Assembly (NCBI GenBank): GCA_002697505.1
Contig: NZWA01000012.1
Coordinates: 1-10,778, forward strand
Reading direction: 5' to 3'
Source of the DNA: Flavobacteriales bacterium
Lineage (GTDB): Bacteria; Bacteroidota; Bacteroidia; Flavobacteriales; BACL11
Length of the DNA: 10,778 nt
Within the stretch, counting starts at the first letter, position 1, and each line of letters starts with the position of its first letter. Below, one piece after another: positions 1-7,528 of the stretch. The notes below the pieces were generated by a model. That model made no database searches. It was not told the DNA's origin and was given only the letters and a program-made list of their open reading frames with translations. The translations under genes and the position numbers were made by a program.

Positions 1-3000
1 ATAATTGTTGATCTATTATTAAAGCTTCCTGAATCGAGAGACAATTTGCAAAAACTGATTTTTCAAAGTTCATTTTTCAATGTCGTGGAAATTCCACAAC
101 TGGAAAATATTTTCAAACTAGTCGAGAAACATTTCAAATTCAACATATTTAATGAAATAGAAAAGGTTATAAAAACTATACCTGTTGATAATCAAAAACA
201 ATTTCGATTTGACATTTTACAAGCTACACTTCAAATTATAATTTCAAAAGGATTTCAAATTAGCTCAATACAATTTTTAGAAGATTTAGTTGTTAATCTA
301 GAAAAATCCTACACTGATTTATTCTTGAAAAAGAAAGATTCAGTAAAAGATAAAAAGAAAAAAAGCAGTACGTTGGAAAAGATAATTGAAGAAGTTAGTA
401 AACGTTCTGAATTATCAAAAATAAATTATTCTGAAAGTCAAATATTAAAAAGGTTCAATTTACTTTTAGCCTTAAAACAAGACATACTTTTAAATTTGGA
501 TCAAGATACTTTTACTGATCCCATTTCAATATTTGAAAGTTATGAAGAGATAATTAAATCAAGTAAAAACTTACTAGAATTTTTAACTAAACATTATCAA
601 GACCACGAATTAATGTTGGCTTTTTCTGAAATATCAATAGCTGAGAAGCAAACTAAAAAGCTTGAAAAGCTAATAGGAAAAAAAGAAGGCATTTTTGATT
701 TTGAAAATAATATTTTACAACTACAGAAGCATTTCAATATTATTGTCATTAGCTATGAATCATTAAAAGTAATATTAAGAACATTTATACTTAAGAAGAT
801 TGGTGCCTTAGGAAATTTAAATGAATTTTCAGGCGGTGAATTTTTAATTGATTTTTTTGAAAGTTTAAAAAAAGAAAAATATCTAAATCTTCAGCAATTA
901 TCAAAATATATTGATTCAAAACCAAAAAGTAAAAAAGATCTAATATTTGCTAAACTCTTATCAGTTTTTAATGTAAGAAGTAAGTTTATTATTTCAAATA
1001 CTAAAGTTAAAGACGAATTGTATTTTAAAGATTTAGTTTTTTATTTTCTAAATAATAATTCTATTCCAACATGGGCTAATGTTGAAAATTTTGATTTTAA
1101 TGATGTCGTTTTATTTATAAAAGTCATTATAAATAAAGAAGATAGATCTTACCTATTAACATTAATTAATAATAAGAGTATACAATTAAGGATTTCAAAA
1201 GTAATAATATCACTTCCTGAAATGGAAAAAATTAAATTTCTAGAATTAGTTCATTTTACAACCTCAAGTTTTAGCCTGTCATCACTTGTAGTTTTAATGG
1301 AGAAATTTTTCCAAGACTTTAAATTATCCACTTCACACGAATCAAATATGAATTACCTTATTGAGATTATTATTACCAGCGGTTTGTGGAATCAAACTAG
1401 TCTAATCTCATTTATAGAGAAAATTTATCTTTTAATATCGAAAAAAGTTAATTTTAAAAAAACTGAATTTATAAATTATCTTAAAAATAAAGGGCTTAAT
1501 ATTTCCAAAAATCTTATTCAAGAAACTAAAAAAAATGACTTAACTAATGAAGAAATAATTGAACTAATAAAATTTTATATAGAAACTAATGATTTTCCAC
1601 AAAATTTAAAAAAACATCATAAATCAATACAAAAAAAAATAAAAGCCTTTCTATTAAAAGAAGATCCTATTACAATAAGCATTACAAATGAATATTTATT
1701 AAAGCCACGTATTTTTGGAAGAATTTTTTCTTTAATTACTTTCAATGACCTTTTAGATACTATTGAAAGAAACATATTCAGGAAATTTCCAATATTTAAA
1801 TATGTAGGTGAAGCAATTCGGGAATTAAATCAAAAAAATGAATTTTCAAAAAAGGAAAAGGTAGTTTTATCTATAAATCTTTTAATTCAATTTAAAAATC
1901 AGGTAACAGAAAAAAAGTTGAGAAATTATTTTGGTCAGATTTTTATAGAAAGTCCTGATACTTTTGATTCTGTTTTGCTCTTAATTAAAAATAAATTTGA
2001 TGGATTGGAAAAAGAAAAAGATCAAACTCAAAAAATATTTTTTGAAGAAATTTTATCTTCTAAAAATGACATATCAAGTCAATTAGAAACAACATTAAAC
2101 CCTTTAGATATTCTAGACTATTATTTAGAGATTGGATCAATAAGCTATGAGAGTAAAAAGTTTTCTAAATCTCAACTTTTTAATGTTTTAGAAAAATTTA
2201 TAAAAGAGGACACTTTAACAGCAAAAAGGATTTTGTTTGAATGGGTAAAATCTGATTTGAAAATAAAACGTCTATTGGATTTAATCCCTACTAAAAAAAA
2301 GTTTTTTATTATTGAAAATATTCATCCAAAACTTGCCAAGTATATAGAGTTTTTTTCTATCTCTGTAAATCAATTTTTTGGTGCTCCTATCTCAAAACTT
2401 TTCTCATTAAAAAATGATAAAGAGCTTGAACGAAAAATCATAAAATACTGGTTGAAAAGAAATATTTTCCTTGATTCACCCTTTGAAATAATTGTATTAC
2501 TTTTTGATGAGCTACTAACCAAAGAAAAGGTATCTAGTAAGGTTTTCTTTGAAGATCAATTAAATTCCGAACAAGAGATCCCCCTTGAAATGAATAATTT
2601 TTTATTATCGTTTAAACAGAGTTATATTAATTTCAAAAATCAACTTTCAGAAGAACTTATACTCCAGGAAGAGCAGGGTGGTCTTGAAGAGGATGATAAT
2701 CAGGATGCAATTTTAATTAAAAATGCGGGACTAATTATTTTATGGCCTTTTTTTTATAGGCTTTTTGATAAATGTGGATTTATAATAGATAAAAAATTTA
2801 AAGATGACGAATCCGTTCAAAAATCAATTTTAATGATGCAGTATTTAGTAACTGGATCAACTGAATTCAAGGAACATGAATTAGTTTTAAATAAGATTTT
2901 ATGTGGAGTCCCAAAAAATAGTTTTGTGGATATAGAACTTGAAATAGATAGTGTTCATCTTGAACTTTGCGAATCTCTTTTAAGTGGTGTTTTGAAAAAT

Positions 3001-3207
3001 TGGGAAAAGCTGAGCAATTCTTCTATTGAAACTTTGAGAACCACATTTCTAATAAGAGAGGGTATTCTGAGCCAGAATGAGGAGCTAGATTTTAATCTTA
3101 ATGTTATTAAAGGTCCATTCGATATGTTGATTGAAACAATCCCTTGGAATATTTCAATTATTCAAACTACATTTATGAAGAATAGATTAATTGTGGATTG
3201 GAAATAA
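1..3207 (+). CDS. Contractile injection system (eCIS) tape-measure protein, 5' end cut by the window edge
   Basis: This is the tape-measure protein of an eCIS (Afp14/PVC14-like, CIS_TMP family), thought to set tail length during assembly of the contractile particle. Residue numbers here count from the TTG at 46-48. The C-terminal block carries the family signature: KNAGLIILWPF near residue 892, NKILCGVP near 949-956, FLIREG, and a last PWNISII...FM...VDW stretch. Further in are degenerate repeats with an aromatic/FLxxxxxPxW-like core at about 329-343, 506-520 and 687-701, and a weaker one near 796-811. A lysine-rich segment lies at 95-106. The frame is open from base 1 (first 15 codons read IIVDLLLKLPESRDN), and this stretch resembles the end of another repeat (compare ISLPEMEKIKFLELV further on). 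The TTG is therefore not the true start and at least one more repeat unit probably lies upstream. The AAA+ ATPase of the same system follows six bases after the stop. Family call is firm; full length is unknown. Confidence 0.9.
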   Translation: MIVDLLLKLPESRDNLQKLIFQSSFFNVVEIPQLENIFKLVEKHFKFNIFNEIEKVIKTIPVDNQKQFRFDILQATLQIIISKGFQISSIQFLEDLVVNLEKSYTDLFLKKKDSVKDKKKKSSTLEKIIEEVSKRSELSKINYSESQILKRFNLLLALKQDILLNLDQDTFTDPISIFESYEEIIKSSKNLLEFLTKHYQDHELMLAFSEISIAEKQTKKLEKLIGKKEGIFDFENNILQLQKHFNIIVISYESLKVILRTFILKKIGALGNLNEFSGGEFLIDFFESLKKEKYLNLQQLSKYIDSKPKSKKDLIFAKLLSVFNVRSKFIISNTKVKDELYFKDLVFYFLNNNSIPTWANVENFDFNDVVLFIKVIINKEDRSYLLTLINNKSIQLRISKVIISLPEMEKIKFLELVHFTTSSFSLSSLVVLMEKFFQDFKLSTSHESNMNYLIEIIITSGLWNQTSLISFIEKIYLLISKKVNFKKTEFINYLKNKGLNISKNLIQETKKNDLTNEEIIELIKFYIETNDFPQNLKKHHKSIQKKIKAFLLKEDPITISITNEYLLKPRIFGRIFSLITFNDLLDTIERNIFRKFPIFKYVGEAIRELNQKNEFSKKEKVVLSINLLIQFKNQVTEKKLRNYFGQIFIESPDTFDSVLLLIKNKFDGLEKEKDQTQKIFFEEILSSKNDISSQLETTLNPLDILDYYLEIGSISYESKKFSKSQLFNVLEKFIKEDTLTAKRILFEWVKSDLKIKRLLDLIPTKKKFFIIENIHPKLAKYIEFFSISVNQFFGAPISKLFSLKNDKELERKIIKYWLKRNIFLDSPFEIIVLLFDELLTKEKVSSKVFFEDQLNSEQEIPLEMNNFLLSFKQSYINFKNQLSEELILQEEQGGLEEDDNQDAILIKNAGLIILWPFFYRLFDKCGFIIDKKFKDDESVQKSILMMQYLVTGSTEFKEHELVLNKILCGVPKNSFVDIELEIDSVHLELCESLLSGVLKNWEKLSNSSIETLRTTFLIREGILSQNEELDFNLNVIKGPFDMLIETIPWNISIIQTTFMKNRLIVDWK

Positions 3208-3213
3208 TTCTAT

Positions 3214-4566
3214 ATGAAAAACTCTGAGTTCTTAAAGGGTAATAGCATCACAATTCAAAATGAATTGAATTGGTTATCTAGTCTAATTGATAATAGGTTA
3301 GATTATTTCTTCTCAACAAAGGAAGATAAAGTATTTATTAAAACTGATACTCCGGACTTGGATTCAGATAATAGTAATATGTCAGCCTTTATTAAAGAAA
3401 ATTTGAAAGATGACTTTGAAAGAGTTTTAATTATTGGTGCTATCGCTACCATTTATTTTCCAGAATTATATGACCGTTTTTTGATTAAAAATAAAGTATT
3501 AGATAAACCTTTTACTGAATTCGGAGGACTTAAGACATCTGAGACAAATTATTTTTTACCAACTCTTAGAACTTTTGCGTTTATATTGTATGGAGATTCA
3601 ATTGAATACAAAGTTAAACTTAAATCTTATTTCAATTTCGATCATATTTTCAAACAGAAAAAAATAATTAGCCTTGAGGATATAACACAGAAGAATAGTT
3701 TTTTAGACAAAACATTACATTTAGGAGAGGAATTTATTTTACATATAACAAGTGGAAAGCAGTTTCAACCTTCTTATAGCTCTAAATTCCCAGCAAACAG
3801 GTTAGAAACACCCTTTGATTGGGATGATCTTGTGCTTGAAGATTCTGCTTTAGATGAAATTAATATGATTGACGCTTGGTTAAAAAATCAAAAACATTTT
3901 GATAATAATAAGCTAATGAGTAAAAAAATAAATAAAGGATATAAAGCGCTTTTTTATGGTCCTCCTGGAACAGGTAAAACTCTTTCTGCTTCTCTAATTG
4001 GTAAGAAAAATAAATTGGATGTTTATAGAATTGATCTCTCTCAAGTTGTATCTAAATATATTGGAGAAACGGAAAAAAATTTAGGTAGCATATTTGATAT
4101 CGCGGAAAATAAAAATTGGATTTTATTTTTTGATGAGGCAGAATCTTTATTTTCAAAAAGAACTTCTGTTAGTGATTCAAAGGATAAATTTGCTAATCAA
4201 GAAACAGCATATCTTTTACAAAGAGTTGAAAATTACAATGGTTTAATCCTGTTAGCAACAAATTTAAAGCCAAATATAGACCTTGCTTTTTCAAGGAGAA
4301 TACAAAGTGTTGTAAACTTTCCAATTCCTTCGACTAAACAACGTAAAATTCTTTGGGAAAATGCATTAAGTGGACTTGTGGAGCTAGATAATAAAATTAT
4401 AAATGATATTGCTAAAAATTATGAAATCTCGGGAGGTTCAATTAAAAATGTAATTCAATACGCTTACTTAAAGTCCATTCATAATAATTCAAAAATTACT
4501 AAAAATTTAATTTTAATGGGAATAAGAAGAGAATTAAATAAAGATGGAAAATCTTTTGAAAAATAA
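3214..4566 (+). CDS. eCIS AAA+ ATPase (Afp15/PVC15-like)
   Basis: A 450-residue AAA+ ATPase of the kind encoded in nearly all eCIS clusters. It is cytoplasmic and implicated in particle assembly, with an unresolved mechanism. The N-terminal half (about 1-240) has the eCIS-specific landmarks: an ERVLIIGAIATIYFPEL-type segment, PFTEFGG, FPANRLETPFDWDDLVL. The AAA module is complete: Walker A GPPGTGKT at 249-256, the strongly conserved VSKYIGETEKNL after it, Walker B FFDEAE at 305-310, sensor-1 Asn350 in LLATN, paired arginines 361-362 (arginine finger), and sensor-2 region ISGGSIKN at 405-412. Walker B ends DEAE where family members often have DEAD; the catalytic D-E pair is intact. The ATG at 3214 lies six bases after the tape-measure stop, without a Shine-Dalgarno sequence, as usual in Bacteroidota, so the two genes form an operon tail. 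The terminator/cap and effector genes often found after this ATPase are absent here; a convergent receptor gene follows instead. Confidence 0.93.
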   Translation: MKNSEFLKGNSITIQNELNWLSSLIDNRLDYFFSTKEDKVFIKTDTPDLDSDNSNMSAFIKENLKDDFERVLIIGAIATIYFPELYDRFLIKNKVLDKPFTEFGGLKTSETNYFLPTLRTFAFILYGDSIEYKVKLKSYFNFDHIFKQKKIISLEDITQKNSFLDKTLHLGEEFILHITSGKQFQPSYSSKFPANRLETPFDWDDLVLEDSALDEINMIDAWLKNQKHFDNNKLMSKKINKGYKALFYGPPGTGKTLSASLIGKKNKLDVYRIDLSQVVSKYIGETEKNLGSIFDIAENKNWILFFDEAESLFSKRTSVSDSKDKFANQETAYLLQRVENYNGLILLATNLKPNIDLAFSRRIQSVVNFPIPSTKQRKILWENALSGLVELDNKIINDIAKNYEISGGSIKNVIQYAYLKSIHNNSKITKNLILMGIRRELNKDGKSFEK

Positions 4567-4572
4567 TAGACT

Positions 4573-7455
4573 TTATAAATCCAAAATTAATTTAAAATTA
4601 AAATTCCGTCTTCTTTGAGGAGCATACGGCACAAATTTTCCCGTTAGAGTACGATTAGCCCAACTTTCATAAGTTTCTTCCTCTGGATTTCTTTGGTATA
4701 AATCAAAAGCTGCAGAAGCACTTCTAATCCCTGGATGGTAATATAAATTATTAAATATATTATTTATACTTACTGCCAACTTTGCATTAGGTAATCGTTT
4801 AAATCCAAAAATCAAGTTGCTATTCAAAACTATATATTCAGGGAATAGCTCAGATTCATTTAGTCCCAAATTAAATTCTTGTGTCGTTTCTGGTCCTACT
4901 TTTTTTTCTCCCACGTAATTCGCTCTTAAATTTATACTTGATTCAAACACCTCATTCTCAAAAAATTTAGTAACCCCAATATTAAATCTGAATTTCGCTA
5001 TGTCGCCCACCCTTTTTTCTCCATCTGGGAGATCTTCTCCACTCAATTCAGATTGAAGTAAATCAGCTACATTAGATATTGTTCCTTCGAGTGGATCTAA
5101 AAAAGTTCCATTTAAATCAAATCTAAATTTTTTTGCTCTATATTTTATATTTGCCATCCCCCCAAAGGTTATATAATCTCCTTCATTATCTAAAAGATTG
5201 TATCCACCATATGGTGCAATCCCTTCATTAATAGCATCTTTTACATCATAAGCGAAACCTGTAAAGTTCCATTTTAATTTTTCATTTAGAAGATTTCCCA
5301 ATAGAGATACATCTAAGTATTGAATTTTTTCAGGCTTCAGAAGGGGGTTAGGAATTCTATTACCACCTGTCGAATATCTATTATATAAAGAAACGTTTTG
5401 AAATCCTTTGGAGTAATTTGATTTAAATGTTAAGTAGTTAGAAGTTAATACAATACCAAATCGAGGCTCAAAAACTTCATAGCCCTGATTGTCTCTTATT
5501 ACTTGTTTATCGTACCTTAAACCTGCATTGATATGTAAATTTTCACCAATTACTAAATTACCTTGAACAAAACTACCAAAATCATTGATCTTGTAATTAT
5601 TATTCAAGCTCTGATCAGAAAAAATAATTGGTCGTTGTTCTCCATATTCTTCTGCAAGTCCCATATTAGACAATTCTCTATACTCTTCTTTTGAAACTTT
5701 GGTGTTAAAATCATTGTAGAAAATATAATCCCCCTGGCTTGTAGTAATTCTTCTGTCAACACCAAAAGTCAAATTCAAATTTTCTGAATTATAAAAAAAC
5801 CTTGCTTCGGTACGTCCTTGTAGAGCTTGATAATGATAATATTGATTTCTCCATCCATGCTTAGTTTGATTTTCATCTAAAGGATCTGAATTATAATTTA
5901 CCAAATCCACTAAGTCTAATAAATCATCTTTGCTAGTTCCGTCTAAATTTAGGTTTATGATATCCTGTACAACATATTTAGGATTTCCAAACGGAATGAA
6001 ATTAACCCTGTTTGTTCGTCTGTCCAAATGGTGTTGTTTGATTGATGTTTGTGCAGAAAAACTAAATCGATCATTAAAACTGTGGTTGAATTTCAAGTAT
6101 GTTGTTACATTTTTTGGTATCCACATAGAACCATTTCTTGAAGACGCTATATCAAGATCTTGCATGTGGTTCATCCCTTCAGCTCTGGTCCATGATCTAA
6201 ATCCCATTGTGAGATTATTAATTGCAATTTTTCCACCAATGTAGAAATTTTCTGTGTGATTTGAGTATCTTAAAATATCACCATTTACTTGACTTAAATA
6301 AGCCAATCTATCATATTCAGCTGCCATATTTCTCCCATAGTCAGTGAGTATTATTCTGTATTCATCTATTGTGTAAAATCGACTATCGTAAGGAAGATTG
6401 TTTTCAGAAAGATATTGATCAACATTTACGAAACTTTTATTCAAATGATCATATTCAAAATTATTGAGATCGGAAATATCATAATTAAAAAATGACTCAT
6501 CTGACATGTCGTGTTCTTGTGATTGAAAGTATCTACCTGTCAACTGAAAATAAATTTGTTTATTTTTCAGGCTATTACCTAGTGTAAAATCAACATCATA
6601 AGTATCATAGCTTCCTCTTGCAACATTACTATGGAAATAAAAAGGACTTCCTTTATCAAGCTTTTCATTTTCAAAAAAATTTCCAGCTTCTTCTCTTGGT
6701 GAATAAGTTATTACATTAATTGTCCCCATGAATGCTCTTGGTCCATACATTGTAGCAGAAGGGCCATAAAGAATTTCCACTGCTTTAATATTGCTAATAG
6801 GGTATTGTCTTGAAATGTAAGCAATATTGGAATAGAGATCATTTTCTTCAACTCCATCAATCATAAAAAGAGTTCTTTCGGTATTTTGTTGCCTATATCC
6901 AAGTTGATAAACATTGGCGAAATTTATGGCATGAGTTTTACTTATTTCAAACCCTGGTATATCAGATAATAAATCAATTAAATCAACATATCCTCGGGCT
7001 ACAATATCTTTAGCTTCAATTATTTCAACTACTGCAGGTGCTGTTTCAATATCTTCAGGTCTTTTTGAAACTGAAGAAACTGTCACTTTGAGATTTTCTT
7101 TTCTGGCTTTATAAAAAAGATCCAAAAAAACTATGTTTTGTGTTTCAGGTTCATAATTTGGATTTGAAATTATGATTTCGTTTAAATACGTATTGGCCTT
7201 GTCTAAGGAATCTTGAGCAATTGCTATTAAAGTCAAGAGCTCTTTCATTCGATTCATTTCGTTCAGTGTAAGAAGCTTTGGAGAATTTATGCAGCAATTT
7301 ATATTTGAAATCGCACTAGAAAATTGACCAACTAAGTAAAGGTCTTTTAAATTTTTAAAGTTGCAGTCACATTCACTTTCTTGGGCAATAAGTTTTGTAA
7401 AAAAAAGTGAAAAAAAAATCATACATTTTATCCGATTTTTTAAAAGGACAGCCAT
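4573..7455 (-). CDS. TonB-dependent outer-membrane receptor with N-terminal cysteine-containing helical repeat domain
   Basis: A 960-residue outer-membrane active transporter that would import a ligand using TonB-ExbBD energy; the ligand cannot be told from sequence. Residues 1-25 are a signal peptide (basic n-region K6, R8, K10; hydrophobic MIFFSLFF; likely cleavage after LIAQ). ATG at codon 12 would remove the basic n-region, so the upstream ATG is preferred. Residues about 28-118 form a helical, TPR-like region with cysteines 29, 31, 54 and 55, where many Bacteroidota receptors carry a carboxypeptidase-regulatory-like domain. A TonB-box-like VTVSSVS lies at 124-130. The plug spans about 132-255 (LIDLLSDIPGFEIS, FMIDGVEEND, VEILYGPSATMYGPRAFMGTINVIT). 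The remainder is a beta-barrel with the typical FEPRFGIV, NPLLKPEKIQYLDVS and a C-terminal NFKLILDL strand. Intact, with no SusD partner next to it, so it is more likely a stand-alone siderophore/cofactor-type or colicin-I-receptor-like TBDR than a glycan SusC. It is convergent with the eCIS ATPase and codirectional with the helicase upstream. Confidence 0.93.
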   Translation of the reverse strand: MAVLLKNRIKCMIFFSLFFTKLIAQESECDCNFKNLKDLYLVGQFSSAISNINCCINSPKLLTLNEMNRMKELLTLIAIAQDSLDKANTYLNEIIISNPNYEPETQNIVFLDLFYKARKENLKVTVSSVSKRPEDIETAPAVVEIIEAKDIVARGYVDLIDLLSDIPGFEISKTHAINFANVYQLGYRQQNTERTLFMIDGVEENDLYSNIAYISRQYPISNIKAVEILYGPSATMYGPRAFMGTINVITYSPREEAGNFFENEKLDKGSPFYFHSNVARGSYDTYDVDFTLGNSLKNKQIYFQLTGRYFQSQEHDMSDESFFNYDISDLNNFEYDHLNKSFVNVDQYLSENNLPYDSRFYTIDEYRIILTDYGRNMAAEYDRLAYLSQVNGDILRYSNHTENFYIGGKIAINNLTMGFRSWTRAEGMNHMQDLDIASSRNGSMWIPKNVTTYLKFNHSFNDRFSFSAQTSIKQHHLDRRTNRVNFIPFGNPKYVVQDIINLNLDGTSKDDLLDLVDLVNYNSDPLDENQTKHGWRNQYYHYQALQGRTEARFFYNSENLNLTFGVDRRITTSQGDYIFYNDFNTKVSKEEYRELSNMGLAEEYGEQRPIIFSDQSLNNNYKINDFGSFVQGNLVIGENLHINAGLRYDKQVIRDNQGYEVFEPRFGIVLTSNYLTFKSNYSKGFQNVSLYNRYSTGGNRIPNPLLKPEKIQYLDVSLLGNLLNEKLKWNFTGFAYDVKDAINEGIAPYGGYNLLDNEGDYITFGGMANIKYRAKKFRFDLNGTFLDPLEGTISNVADLLQSELSGEDLPDGEKRVGDIAKFRFNIGVTKFFENEVFESSINLRANYVGEKKVGPETTQEFNLGLNESELFPEYIVLNSNLIFGFKRLPNAKLAVSINNIFNNLYYHPGIRSASAAFDLYQRNPEEETYESWANRTLTGKFVPYAPQRRRNFNFKLILDL

Positions 7456-7490
7456 CTGAGAAGTTTAATAATTAAATTTAATAAAAGTTA

Positions 7491-7519
7491 CAAAATTCTA
7501 TACCTAAATCAATTACAAA
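7491..7519 (-). promoter_or_regulatory. Weak candidate Bacteroidota-type promoter before the receptor gene
   Basis: The 73-base gap between the helicase stop and the receptor start contains, on the minus strand, TTTG at 7516-7519 and GAATTTTG at 7491-7498, one mismatch from the Bacteroidota -7 consensus TAnnTTTG. The spacing is 17 bases, slightly shorter than the usual 19 or so. It would place transcription start about 30 bases before the ATG. The region is so A/T-rich that such matches occur easily, and readthrough from the helicase gene is also possible. Confidence 0.22.
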
Positions 7520-7528
7520 TAAGCTAAT

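Noticed and set aside
46..48. TTG as the start codon of the tape-measure gene
   Set aside because: The frame is open upstream to base 1 and those codons read like the end of a tape-measure repeat; the start lies outside the window.
4567..4620. A/T-rich near-palindromic stretch between the convergent genes as a bidirectional terminator
   Set aside because: Only A/T pairs with no GC stem, and most of it is coding for the receptor C terminus; not distinguishable from background composition.
5930..6244. Plus-strand open frame of 104 codons inside the receptor gene
   Set aside because: It lies antisense to the beta-barrel part of an intact TonB-dependent receptor, has no recognisable motif and no upstream signal; it is a shadow of the real gene.
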